Shown here in pieces: positions 35,326-46,453 of a stretch of 64,000 bases of DNA. The DNA is from Hypoxylon rubiginosum. Lineage: Eukaryota; Ascomycota; Sordariomycetes; Xylariales; Hypoxylaceae. The position numbers and the translations under genes are program-made. The stretch covers positions 310,001-374,000 of the forward strand of contig CADCXA010000037.1 of NCBI GenBank assembly GCA_902806565.1, given 5' to 3'. The notes under the pieces were generated by a model. The model saw only the letters and a program-made list of their open reading frames with translations, ran no database searches and had not been told where the DNA came from. How positions within the stretch are numbered: position 1 is the first letter of the stretch; every line of letters begins with the position of its first letter.

Positions 35326-36624
35326 ATGAAGTGGCGTTTTTCCCTCGCCGCACTGCTGGCGCAAGACGTGGTCGCACAGCAGATGCTCCGTTTCTCGTGC
35401 TCGAAGCTGACGATCGAGCGCCTGGACCCGCTAGTCGAGCCGGGAAACCTCCCGTCGGCGCACATGCACCAGGTCGGCGGCGGTAACTCGTTCCGCGCGA
35501 GCATGACGCCCGTCAACTTCGACCCCGTCAAGGAGTCGACCTGCACGTCGTGCAGCTTCTCCGAGGACTTCTCTAACTACTGGACCGCCAACCTCTTCTT
35601 CAGGGCCCGCAACGGGACGCTGAAGCGTGTGCCGCAGCTCGTGAATATGGGACTCAAGGCCGACGGGGGGTTGACGGTGTACTACATACCGCCGTATGAC
35701 GGCAAGAGCAACGTCACGGCGTTTGCGCCGGTGAGTTTTCGAGCTAGTACCACTCACTACCCGACAACCCTTTTTGGAAGGCGTCGCAAGCAAGAAGTTC
35801 AAAAAGGTGGGATCATTAATAACGGCTGTCTTTAGGGATTCCGTATGCTGGTCGGCGACCCGATACTACGATCAGGGGAGAATCAGCAGCGACAGTTGTG
35901 CCATCGGTGCTTCAGCACGATCAATCAAGTACCATTTGGAGGGGCGCCCTGCACGGGCGACGACACGGCGGCGCTGCCGTCCAAGATGTGCACAGGCGGA
36001 ATTCGCACGACCATTACTTTTCCTACCTGTTGGGACGGCGTCAACGTCGACTCGCCCGACCACAAGAGCCACGTCGCATATCCCGAGTCCGGATCATTCG
36101 AGTCCGGCGGTCCATGCCCGGCTAGTCACCCTGTTAAACTACCACAGCTTATGTACGAGATTATATGGGATACGCGGCAGTTCAATAACCCAGATATCTG
36201 GCCTGAGGACGGGGGACAGCCGTTTGTGTACAGCATGGGAGACGGGTGGGTTTCTCTAACTTTTATTTTTCGCTTCATGAGAGGATGAGACGAAATGAGA
36301 AAATCTTGATAGGGGTTGGAAGCTGATAAAAAGAGTGTCATAGAACTGGGTACGGCCAGCACGGCGACTACGTCTTCGGCTGGAAGGACGACTCGCTGCA
36401 GCGGGCTCTCGACGCAAGGTGCGGCAACGACAAGTGCTCCGAGCTCAAGAGCCAGACGTCGGACGAGGCGACGCGATGTACCATCAACCAGACCGTCCCG
36501 GAGCCGTACGAAGGATGTAAGTGCACGATTTGGTAGGCATCGAGAGTTGGGAAAGACTTGCTGACGCGCGACATGGGTAGGGCTTCCGGAACTCCCCGGT
36601 AACTGGACCATTACTTACGCCTAA
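35326..36624 (+). CDS. Secreted DUF1996-domain protein
   Basis: Four exons, 35326-35730, 35836-36245, 36344-36516 and 36581-36624, with introns of 105, 98 and 64 nt in matching phases, give about 343 residues. A signal peptide is present ([18 protein letters not shown]). The DUF1996 domain fills the rest: [73 protein letters not shown] and, across the second splice, [20 protein letters not shown]. The last exon closes with [16 protein letters not shown]. The family is secreted and widespread in fungi, sometimes next to WSC domains; its biochemical role is not established and I see no WSC domain here. Cysteines are paired across the domain, in line with extracellular folding. Confidence 0.92.
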
Positions 36625-37460
36625 GCGATGACGAGAAGTGGAAGCTAGAATAGAAAGTTGGGATTGGATATGGATCGTGTTTCCGGATTGGTGATATAGG
36701 GGGGATGATAATATGCCTGTTCTCTTAGCTATCTCTTACCGCAAACGCTTTCCTAATAATAGAAAAAAAAACCGTCTTATCAAATCCATTTCACGCTTTT
36801 CCGGCTGTGAGTTATGAACTAGTCAATTATGTAGGAGGTATGTACGCGGATGGAATGCGGTAAGACTTCAGACATGGCATTCTGTGTCTGAGCCACAATG
36901 TGCACGATCGCAGTTGAGTGAAAGGGCAGATAACTGGTGGTGTTAGAAATACAGGGTGCAGCTTAAGTCTTAGGTCCTAGAACTACACTAAATTATAGAG
37001 AGAGATGTTAACGGCAGCAAAAGGTACAACCCTCTAGCGTGCCTGCCTGCCTTACTTGTAGATCTGTAGATTTAATTGTGTGGCTGGTGATGTGGCGTAA
37101 TCTTTTTTTTCCCCCACAAGCAGCTAGGGCAGGGATGGAACTGGAACTTAGAATTGGAGCTTTCGTTGGTAGCTTCAACACTTGAATGCTTTCAGCTGCT
37201 TCTTGCCTCAAGCTCGATTCAATCCCAACCCCAACCTTCAACATCAACGCAAAATTAACAATCCAGCACCCAAACTCGTGTCGCATATCTTCGACACTAC
37301 TTCCCCCAAAAGCAGTTTGGAATTGATTTCCAATTTTCTACTCTTATTATCTTGACACCCTACTCTATGCAAATGCGCCGCCCTCTACTTTCTCCATCCT
37401 CCTACGTGATCCGAGACTAACGTTAACGCGACCGCGCTGCTACGAAGCTATGTCGATAGA
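36625..37460. other. Intergenic region upstream of the large OB-fold gene
   Basis: AT-rich, with an A-run at about 36763-36770 after the DUF1996 gene. A minus-strand frame at 37008-37286 lacks family features and is not called. The last 100 bases are C/T-rich and precede the ATG at 37461. Confidence 0.5.
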
Positions 37461-40400
37461 ATGGAGACTACCAACTCGTCAGACCCTCTGCAGCACCTTT
37501 GCGCCGCAATGAAGACTCCGATCGCAGTCCTATCCCCCGACCTTTTAAACGCTCCTAAACGCACCGTTCGTGGTGTCGTCACTATCACCTGGCCCTACAA
37601 CTCTGTAAAGGGCACTTTTGCATTCATCCTCGCCGAACCCGACTACCGTCTTCGCAGAACCAATGGACAGGTTCGCATTAACTTTACTGGATCCTCTGCC
37701 CAGGCTGCTGGAGAGAGCGGCTTGAGCAGTGGTGATACGATTCTACTTAGCTTGGACGGTGCTGAATGGGAAACCGAAGAAACTAAGAAACGCCAAAGCC
37801 TGCCTGGCGCAGGTATTGATTGGCAGTTGAAATTCTCGGAAAAGCTTCTCCTTCAAGTAACCCTCACCGAGACTACGGAAACTAAACTCGTCACCGTCGA
37901 CCATCCTCCGCCGGTAGAGCCCCGCCATTCTATTGAGGCACCACCGACCGAGACGATTCTTGTGGAGGACTTCCTACCCGAGAGCCTAGGAGCGCTCACG
38001 CCACTTAGCAAAACACAGATTACAAGATTCAAAAATGGCGAATACGAATCTCCAGCCTTCCTTAAAAGAGCACGAACCTCGTACGGCTCCCTCTTCGAAG
38101 ATGGATATGACATATTTGAAGACGACGGCGGTGCCAAAGGCAGAGGTCGGAAAAGGTCGAGATTTGGACGTGAGAGTGGTGCGTGGAAATACAGCAGCCA
38201 GTCTCCAAGCCCCGAGCCTACCGTCCCCCAGGACCGCTCTAGCTCGCCATTAAGACCCGACATGACCGATGAAGGATGCCAAACCATGGAGCTCGACTTC
38301 CCCATGTCTTTGCCTGAGCAGACAACCGAGAAACCCGGGGACGTCCAACACAGTCCGAAACCAGCATTGATGGAAGAGCAGGCTATTCATCAACAGGGTA
38401 TGGTGGACCATGGCGTTCAAGGCGATTTCCATAACGAATGGCCGACTACGACACCTGCATCGCTTCCATCATTCGACCCTAATGGTGCCTTTCCTGATAG
38501 TACTCCCGCGATACCTACATTTCAGCCTGGTCTCGAGTTTGGTACTCCCAGTGGCCACTTTCAGCCGGTGTGGAACCCTAGACCTGTAAACCTGGCGCCG
38601 GAGGGCTATTCGCATATCGTTGAGCCACCGGCTCCATCCCATAGCTTCCCAGATACCTACGGAGACGAAAGATCTGCAGAGGTTGGAGTTATGAGATCAG
38701 TCAGCCGTACTCGTTCGCCTAGCGAACCGAATCATCTTGCTGTTGAGGATATTGGGCAGCTGCCTAGCGACCATTTACTAGCCGACGAACATGATTATCC
38801 GATGCAGTCTGCTCCGCAGAGCACAGCTTATCCACCTCTAGATCTCGACAATGAAGAGGGACCTAGTTCAACTCCTCAAAGATCACATCTTGACTACCCT
38901 TCGTCCTACCTGGATGATAAGCAATCCTACCCTCAAGAAGCAATGGATGTTGATCGAGGTCCGTTCGGTGCGAGTATTCCCGCCGTGGCGGACGTAGAGT
39001 CTGCTTCCTGGGCCACGATTAACAATCCGTCTCGAGCAGCCTCGATTCCGCGCACCGATCGGCTCGGTAGTACCGAGGGTGAATCTCCCGATAATGCCGT
39101 GGTTATAGATGAGAGTGATTCAGATGGTGGCCCACCGCCTCCGGCTGCTGCAGAGGACACAGTCATGGACGGTCGTGCTGATGCTCTTGACACGTATGAC
39201 GAAGCAGAAATCGAAGATGAAGCGGATGCCGAGTTCTCAGACGATGACGAGCCGGAATACGACGCAGATGAAATGGGTGGCGACTATGACACAAGAAATT
39301 ATATTGGGCCGGACGATGATGAGGACGATAGCCACGATGAAGACCTTCAATCCCATAACCTAGAGCCTGAGTTTGCCGATGGCGAGAGCTGGGATGAAGA
39401 GGATGAAGATATCGAAAACCCCGACTATGAGAGCGAGTATGAAATGGATGACGACGACGAACCTCAGCAACCGCCTCAACCCGCAGTACAATCTACTCCC
39501 CAAGTCATCGACCTTATCTCATCGTCTGAAGATGAAGGGGAAGACGATACGGCCGACCCGCTACAACCTCTACCACAGACATTTCCTGATACCACATCAC
39601 AACGTCAACCGATACCAGCACCGATATCAGTACCGAGAGAGGCGTCCCCTCATGTTTCTGAACAGGATGATCAAAGCGAAAGTGAAGAACGGAGCGACGA
39701 GGGGGGTGAAGATGAAGTTTTCAACGAATACGAGGCAGAAGAAGACGACGTCGAGGCCGACATGGAAGATGAGATCGCATCATCTGATCGTTCAAGATCC
39801 GAGTCCCCCGTTCGTGAAGATCAAGATGTAGAAGAGCCTCTGGTGAAAACACAGGAAGAGGTGGAAGATGTTATTGGAGATGAAGAAGCTGCAGCGGTCT
39901 CTGATTCGGACCATCAAGTTGGTGAATTTGAACATCAACAGGACAACAAAATTGCCACGGACCGGGAAGGAACGCCCCAGGCTAGTATGGTGGAGATCAT
40001 CACCACCCTCGATGAAAGTGGCGATACAATAATGACAGACGGGGAGGTTGATGATCCGCTATCCGCCGCCGAAGGACTTGAGATCTTGAGCCGAGTAGTT
40101 GAAAGCGAATCAAACGCCAACAATCGAGCCACATCGCCTGGGACGGTGCGAGACGATATGGTTATGACCACCTCAGTTAGAGCCAACGTGCCCTCAACCC
40201 ACTTTGCCCAAGAGCCAGAGAAGCAGCTGGAAGAACACAGATCGGAAGATGCCCAAGAAGACGATACAGTCGACATGATATCCACTTTACCGAGTGCTCC
40301 TTCCGATCCACAGCCCATGGCTGTTGACGACGATAAACAAGCAGCAATTATCGCTCCATCGTCTCCCCCGCTAACGCATTCGTTCATATCTCAACCAGGC

Positions 40401-41960
40401 GACGAAGAGAAGGTGGAAATAGTCCTGCAGGAGACCACTACTACCGAATTCCAAATACCAGCTGACCAGCTTCCAACGCCTCGAGACACGCAGCTAATAG
40501 GCGATACCACATCTTTGAACCATGTGGTAGGTGCTTCTTTCGAAATTGACGAGCCGGTTGAAATTGCCATCCACGAGGATGTTACCGAACAATCGAACTC
40601 CATGATAGAACCTTTAGTGGCTGCCGAAAACATCATAACACAAATTGAGGAACAATTTGTTGAGCCTACCCCAGTACAACGACAGCAGACTCCTTCCGAT
40701 ATCGTCGAGGAAACTACGCAGCCTAAGCACACAGCTGTCTCGCCGACCTTGAGCTTCCAGACCCAGCTTGATGCCGACGACACGACACAAGCGAGTTTTA
40801 TCGAGCTCAGTCCCAAAGCTCCGATGGAGGTCGAAGCCCACTCAGAGGTGGAGGTTGACGCTTTTGGTGCTAGCGCGTCATTCGTGTCGCAGATGGAGAT
40901 TGACGACGAATTACAGGCTAGCATCATGGAGTACTCCCAGGATTTTGACGAGGATTTGGACGAAGATACAGATCTAGAAATGGCGAACGTGGATGAGACT
41001 ATTGACCACCTCGAAGGTGACGAAAGCGAAGCTGATATCAGCCAGGACGAGGACGAGGACGAGGGCGAGGTTCAAGCCGAGCCCGAAATCCTGGGAATTG
41101 CTTCGAGAGCTTCATCCCCTGAACTTGGCAACTTGGAGCAAGAACAACCAGATAGTCAGCAAGCTACTTCGGAAGTTGCACTGGTTGATACTTTAGAGGA
41201 TGAGCTAGAGACCGAGACAGATCCGAGCGTGCAGCTTGCTCGAGCTGCAAATGCCTCCAAGCGAAACACTAAACAAGAAATGTCATCGAAAAAGACTCAT
41301 GCTCAGAGAAAGAGTCTTCCCGCCCGTGAAATCCTAACCCCGGAGGTAGAGGATTCAAGCGTGCAGCTAGCCCGAGCTTCTCTGAGCAAAGCCTCTCAGG
41401 CAGAGGAAGATAACAGTTCGATGACAGCAGCAAAGCTGATGTTGGTTCGCCATCTTCGGGATGAGCTGCCCGATTATACATCTCTCAAAGTTTTACGGCA
41501 GTACCTTCAAAGAAAACTGGATGTTATTGCCGTCGCCATGATGCAGCCTCCGGAACCACAGCGAGCCAAAGGCGGACCGCGGGAGTACATGATGTCATTC
41601 ACCATTACAGACCACTCAATCGGCCCTTATTCAGTTGTGGAGGTTCAACTGTATCGGCCACATAAAGAGACGCTACCGATCGTCAAGGCCGGCGACGTTG
41701 TACTCCTCCGTAACTTCACCGTTATCTCGTTACAGAACAAGGGCTTTGGCCTACGCACAAACGACGAGTCGAGCTGGGCCGTCTTCGACCACGAGGACCA
41801 GCCGGCACAGATTAAAGGCCCGCCCGTCGAGTACGGCGAAAAGGAGACAACGTACGTGACGCACATGCGAGCGTGGTTCAACCTACTAGACGAGAAGGCG
41901 CTGGAGAAACTCGAGAGGGCGAATAAGAAGATCGTCGATGCGGGCAGTCGATCCAAATAG
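37461..41960 (+). CDS. Large telomeric OB-fold protein (Pot1/Cdc13-type Telo_bind C-terminus)
   Basis: A single 4.5-kb exon encoding 1499 residues. The N-terminal 20-140 region looks like an OB fold (TVRGVVTITWPYNSVKGTFAF, then SSGDTILLSLDGAEW). Residues about 150-1330 are low complexity: Ser/Pro-rich, then very acidic Asp/Glu blocks. The C-terminal 1337-1480 region matches the Pot1/Cdc13 single-strand-binding OB fold: DYTSLKVLRQYLQRKLDVIA, PQRAKGGPREYMMSFTITD, VQLYRPHKETLPIVKAGDVV and LRTNDESSWAVF. Its closest named relatives would be fungal proteins annotated with that domain; it is not the same as the Pot1 gene at 26-28 kb. Location is presumably nuclear at telomeres (inference). The segment SVQLARA occurs twice, near residues 1255 and 1299, about 44 apart. 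Function has not, to my knowledge, been worked out. Confidence 0.85.
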   Translation: METTNSSDPLQHLCAAMKTPIAVLSPDLLNAPKRTVRGVVTITWPYNSVKGTFAFILAEPDYRLRRTNGQVRINFTGSSAQAAGESGLSSGDTILLSLDGAEWETEETKKRQSLPGAGIDWQLKFSEKLLLQVTLTETTETKLVTVDHPPPVEPRHSIEAPPTETILVEDFLPESLGALTPLSKTQITRFKNGEYESPAFLKRARTSYGSLFEDGYDIFEDDGGAKGRGRKRSRFGRESGAWKYSSQSPSPEPTVPQDRSSSPLRPDMTDEGCQTMELDFPMSLPEQTTEKPGDVQHSPKPALMEEQAIHQQGMVDHGVQGDFHNEWPTTTPASLPSFDPNGAFPDSTPAIPTFQPGLEFGTPSGHFQPVWNPRPVNLAPEGYSHIVEPPAPSHSFPDTYGDERSAEVGVMRSVSRTRSPSEPNHLAVEDIGQLPSDHLLADEHDYPMQSAPQSTAYPPLDLDNEEGPSSTPQRSHLDYPSSYLDDKQSYPQEAMDVDRGPFGASIPAVADVESASWATINNPSRAASIPRTDRLGSTEGESPDNAVVIDESDSDGGPPPPAAAEDTVMDGRADALDTYDEAEIEDEADAEFSDDDEPEYDADEMGGDYDTRNYIGPDDDEDDSHDEDLQSHNLEPEFADGESWDEEDEDIENPDYESEYEMDDDDEPQQPPQPAVQSTPQVIDLISSSEDEGEDDTADPLQPLPQTFPDTTSQRQPIPAPISVPREASPHVSEQDDQSESEERSDEGGEDEVFNEYEAEEDDVEADMEDEIASSDRSRSESPVREDQDVEEPLVKTQEEVEDVIGDEEAAAVSDSDHQVGEFEHQQDNKIATDREGTPQASMVEIITTLDESGDTIMTDGEVDDPLSAAEGLEILSRVVESESNANNRATSPGTVRDDMVMTTSVRANVPSTHFAQEPEKQLEEHRSEDAQEDDTVDMISTLPSAPSDPQPMAVDDDKQAAIIAPSSPPLTHSFISQPGDEEKVEIVLQETTTTEFQIPADQLPTPRDTQLIGDTTSLNHVVGASFEIDEPVEIAIHEDVTEQSNSMIEPLVAAENIITQIEEQFVEPTPVQRQQTPSDIVEETTQPKHTAVSPTLSFQTQLDADDTTQASFIELSPKAPMEVEAHSEVEVDAFGASASFVSQMEIDDELQASIMEYSQDFDEDLDEDTDLEMANVDETIDHLEGDESEADISQDEDEDEGEVQAEPEILGIASRASSPELGNLEQEQPDSQQATSEVALVDTLEDELETETDPSVQLARAANASKRNTKQEMSSKKTHAQRKSLPAREILTPEVEDSSVQLARASLSKASQAEEDNSSMTAAKLMLVRHLRDELPDYTSLKVLRQYLQRKLDVIAVAMMQPPEPQRAKGGPREYMMSFTITDHSIGPYSVVEVQLYRPHKETLPIVKAGDVVLLRNFTVISLQNKGFGLRTNDESSWAVFDHEDQPAQIKGPPVEYGEKETTYVTHMRAWFNLLDEKALEKLERANKKIVDAGSRSK

Positions 41961-43163
41961 GGATGGGATCACTTCAAGTCTCTATGGCAGCAGACCTCGG
42001 CATTGGTTCCGGTCTGGGAGCCTGGATTCTTCGTGTAACTTTGTAACATTTCAAGCACGCGCATGGCTTAGATTTGGAAGCGCCCAAGAAACTAGGCATA
42101 GGAGGGACATAAAAAGGAAATACACCCGGACCCGGTCGGCGTAATTGGACGGGATTTAGAGATTAGCATATCAGCCTGCATGGCTTATAACTGTACTTAG
42201 GTACTTACCTGCAACCTTCGGTATATCTGAAGAGCATAGCTAGGCAGTTTAATGGAATAGACGAGGGGAAGATATCAACTCAGTGTCTACCATACATTAA
42301 TCGATGTTTTAATCTAATTAATAAGTTGGTGACCAAGATGCTAGGAGAGCATGATCGTACCACAATTCCTACATTTACGGCTTTCTCCACGCGTAGATGT
42401 GATAGATCATTTATATCCCCCCGGCTGCCCGGGGTCATTAACCATTCCTGCACATACATAGGAACTCCAATGGCCCAGCAACCTGGTCAGCAGAATCTAG
42501 GACTTGCAGCCCTGCTACATCTTTACCTGAGAGCCCTCCGGCTGGTTAGAAAGCTGTCCATTATCCACGGACCAGCAGTGGTTTCTTTGAAAGAACAAGG
42601 CGTTGGAAGAGCCAGAGTCTTCAAGCTTAAGGACTATCTATGTAATCACTGCCCATAAACGTCTAACCTCTCAAGAGAGAATAGTCAGAGCCGAAGTTCC
42701 TCATTGCCTAGTCATGCAAAGCAAAAGCAGGCTACCGATTGAGACCAGGATTGTTGCTGTGCAACAGGATAGTTAAGACTCTCACTGATGCAGTGTAGAT
42801 CTGCAGACAAGAACTGCAACTATTCCTGTAAGTCGCCAGGGCTGGACTCGGTCTGCGCTGACTCATTTGAAGAGAGCCCTTGTTAGAGACGTTTGAGAGT
42901 TGTTAACAGTTACATCTCAAGTTATCTGGTTGCTGAAATATTGCCTGGGCAACTAACTGGCTGACTTCGGTTATCTGTAAAGTGCACTTTTCAATTTAGT
43001 TTAAATACAACCTGCTATTTCTCTTTTCTGAAGTTAGACCTACTGTTGTTACCCCCTTTTCCTTGCATTTTTTTATACAATCCACTAAGTTATAATTGAA
43101 TCTTACTAAGAACTCACTTATGACCAAGCATATATTAGAATGAAATGAGCTGCTGCTGCTATC
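41961..43163. other. Intergenic region, no supported gene
   Basis: A 62-codon Leu-rich frame from an ATG at 42470 (MAQQPGQQNLGLAALLHLYL...) is the only protein-like stretch and has no upstream or downstream support. The region otherwise shows AT-rich sequence and no long repeat. Confidence 0.45.
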
Positions 43164-43647
43164 ATGTCGGCCGATCATGATAGCGAGACCGAGACTTTCG
43201 AAGGTGACAGTGGGTTCGAAACAGATCCTGGTGCTACCATCATGTGGTTTGGGAGATTCAAAGGGACGAGATTAGACGAGCTTCCAGACCATTACAGGTG
43301 GGCGCTCGTCCGCTTCGCCCGAGAGAGACCATGTCCGATCGTAAGTATGACCGCGTCTCCGATGACACACCTGTGTCCTAAGGGCCATACAAGTCAACTC
43401 ATCAACCGCGTAGTTGAACGGCTTTAAAGATCTGCACGAGGAATACATGAGCTGGACGGACGCAACGCAGAGTCCCATGTCTACCACGGTATGGTTCGGA
43501 AGGTATAAAGGCTACGAGCTGCGGGTCCTCTATGCTAGACCCAAGGTATGGTGGTGGTTGGTTGAGAATTGCGTATGGGGCCCCGAACTCGAGAGCATCG
43601 AACAGAGATACTTGGCGCGGAAACGAGTAAAGGAGCCACCGACTTAG
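43164..43647 (+). CDS. Small protein with two FGRYKG-type units (DUF3820-like)
   Basis: Exons 43164-43340 and 43414-43647, split by a 73-nt phase-0 intron (GTAAGT...GTAG), give 136 residues. Each exon carries one copy of the same short unit: MWFGRFKGTRLDELPDHYRW in exon 1 and VWFGRYKGYELRVLYARPKVWW in exon 2. The unit resembles the FGKYKG..LxDLPxxYLxW core of DUF3820 proteins, known from bacteria and phages and found in some eukaryotic proteins; that link is from memory. The N-terminal 25 residues are acidic. One unit per exon suggests an exon-level duplication. There is no signal peptide or membrane segment. Function is unknown. Confidence 0.65.
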
Positions 43648-46453
43648 TAAAGAGCTAGCAACTGGCCATTCGACTCAGACACAGGTGACTAAGTTTGCGA
43701 GTCATTCCTGAAGCTCCTGATATGTTTGTTATAGAGCTGATTGGCTCTGACGATGGGCTGCTGGTTTCTAAGCTGTTGACTCGGAGCATTTCGTAATATG
43801 AGAAATGTTGATGCTATCACCTGAAGCTTGATTCCTTCCGTTGGATTTATTTGATTGCTTAGCTGCCTGTGTCTGTAATAAGACATGCCTGATACAGTAG
43901 AGATACCAGTACGTACTAGTTAGCTGTCTTGTGTGATGGCTAGACCACCTCGGTGGTGATTCGTTATGGTAGCGAAGACGAAATAAATCGCTACACCAAA
44001 GAAATGATATTCGAGCCTTGCTTGGGAACGAAACATAGTAAAGGTAAAATCATTTAATGATCGAGGAGTATCATATTGAAAGATAAATCCAGTGTATCAA
44101 ATAGCGGCGGTCCGGTCTCATAGGTGACGACCCAGAAAACATGTCTAGTATAGTTTGACTTGACTGTAGGTCGAATAAATAGTTAAATTCATGAGGAAAA
44201 TATGAAATATGTACAGTAGATAGGAACCCTGCGGGCACTGAGAGCCGTTATGAGGAGATTTGCTACTTCAACCGGGCCAATGGTTACCCGGGATTGGCGG
44301 TGAAGGCTAAGTCCTACTTGACCGAAAGGTGCCTCTCGGGGACGCGTCATGAAACTTCGTCGAGAAATACACGGTCATCTGTGAAAGCCGAGTTAGCCGA
44401 CTGGAAGCACCAGCTTGTGAGCTAACGGTTAGCTTCAAGCGGTGTCTGGCTGCCATATGGCTAAATAGGTCTGACGAGGTGCAAATTCGGTAGTCAACTC
44501 GTACCAACCGACGTGCGGTAAGAGCCGAGTTACTAAATTAAGGATCCCTGTGAAAACACGAAGGTGATGCGGAAACGAGAACTTTCGGTCGCGGACAACG
44601 GGATCGGATACTCCCGCCTGAGGACGGGATCCCACGCCGATCACTTGAATAGGCTCGAGGTTCTCTATCTCTTTAGAATCCTCTAAGATTGAGGTTCCCC
44701 GGCATGTTGCCGAAGAACGTTTGAGCGCAATCGTAGCTCAGTGCTAGGTAACTCGAAGTGCAAACCGAGACGGGCATTCCGTGTCGGTCTTCCAAGGAAG
44801 ATGTAACGTAGTGCCCCGGCGCCTAACGGACTTCATTCATTTCCGAGCAACCACAGTCACAGTCAGTGCTCGTACGCTTCAAGATTTCCAAGGGAAAGGA
44901 TACGACATAAGGTTGGTATCCGCTGACGGATTGGAGACCTATCTCCAAAGTCTCGAGAATCTAGGTAGAAGGGTGGCTTGACAAACTCAGGAGCCGATCA
45001 AGCCTAGGTATAGACTGACGTCATTCATTCATGGAGTGAGCTTCGCCAGACACGGGGGGCCGACGATGGAGTCAGAAATTGGACGAAAGTAGAAGACATC
45101 GGCTGCCTGTGAAACGCAACCACGTCCAAGAGCGTTATATCATCGGGCAGACGTGTCTTACTTAATTTACGGCTAGCATATGCGGACCTTCTTCTCCGCT
45201 TGTCTATATGGTGAGACTGTACTATGTAAAGGGCAAATGAGGCAAAGGGAAAACAAGAGGCGAGAGTGGCGACTGTGGCTTGCAGTTCGTAGAACGTGCT
45301 CAAAGAGGAGAGAGCTGCATGTCATGCATGAGGCTTGTGACCCAGACTGTTAGAGGCTGCTAGAGCCTAGATGATGTAGCTTGACCCTAACGATGAAGCA
45401 AGATTAGCGGGGGCGAGGGTGGTAATCGAGATCATAATGATGAAATCGTTCTATCGGCGATTTCTTCTAACCAAACATGTAACCTTGTTTCATTCTAGAA
45501 AGCCGAAGACAGTGGCACCTCAGAGGTACATCATATGAGATATGAGGTAGGCACCCTGGCACCTAACCTAAAAGGTAAGAGATCTAGACCGGGAAGCTCT
45601 CCACAAAATAACGCACCGAACACACAAAAGTCATGGTGTCATTGTGGATACATCCCTCTCAGAGTATCCAATAAACGTGCCCCATATGCTACTTTCCCCT
45701 GCAGCGATCTAGGTTTTCTGGAGTAGAAGCTCCTGGCCGCATGAGCTCTGATTGGCTGGCCGTTCCCGAAAAGGAATAAAAACGTTATGCAAGTCAAATG
45801 CCCGCGTAGCCGCCATCGCCGGATTCCCCACAGTAGAATCTACAGCACCTGAGCACGTACCTAGTAGAACGGTACGTATATGTCGAATTAAAGAAGAGTA
45901 GTCCTACCCTATATGTTGATCATGATGAAATACCTTCCTACGAATTCTCGAGTCAAACACAAACATGGCAATTCCAGATGGCAATTCATGTTTTCCTATA
46001 GTGATGTAGGCGTGGGGTTATTTTGACGCGGGGTTGGCTGACGGGCAGAAAGATAGGACAGTCTACCGCGGGCATAAGTGGTGACGTCAGACCATCAGGG
46101 GAAGCTCACAAACCCAACAGCCTCCATGCAGCCCTTTTGGTGTCGGGCAAATAGCAGCTGAGAAGAAATGAGAGAAATGGATGAAATGAGTGGGTGGTAA
46201 AAAAACTAGACAGGAACCCGGACCAATGCGGCATACCGGCATACCGGAGGTGGGACAAAGGTTGAATAGATGATGACGTACTTTACTCGTTCACATGATG
46301 GCCGTGGATGGGATGCGTCGATGCAGTGATGCAGTGATGCAGTCCCACGTACTCTAGCTTACCTGTAGGGAAATAGCAAGGCCATTGGTCAGGCCGAGGA
46401 AAGTGATACTTCCACGGGCGTCAAATGGTGACAAACAAGTCTCCTCAAATCTT
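43648..46453. other. Long gene-free region with a stem-loop-rich core
   Basis: No protein-coding gene is supported over about 2.8 kb. Between about 44280 and 45000 base composition rises and short perfect hairpins cluster: AGCTAACGGTTAGCT (starting 44419), CCCG...CGGG at about 44613-44628, GTTCCCCGGC...GAAGAAC at about 44694-44718, and CTTCCAAGGAAG at about 44789-44800. Triplicated GATGCAGT words lie at 46319-46343 and a duplicated GGCATACC near 46231. The last few hundred bases are the upstream region of the CCG-1 homologue. Confidence 0.45.

Noticed and set aside
42326..42658. 110-codon plus-strand frame
   Set aside because: No motifs, no splice-site support and no neighbours suggesting a gene.
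45384..45391. Telomerase RNA template candidate ACCCTAAC (and ACCCTAACC near 58929)
   Set aside because: Too short to hold one and a half telomere repeats, and similar 8-9-base words occur by chance elsewhere in the window (13368, 14287, 59102). No pseudoknot or 3' processing site was identified.
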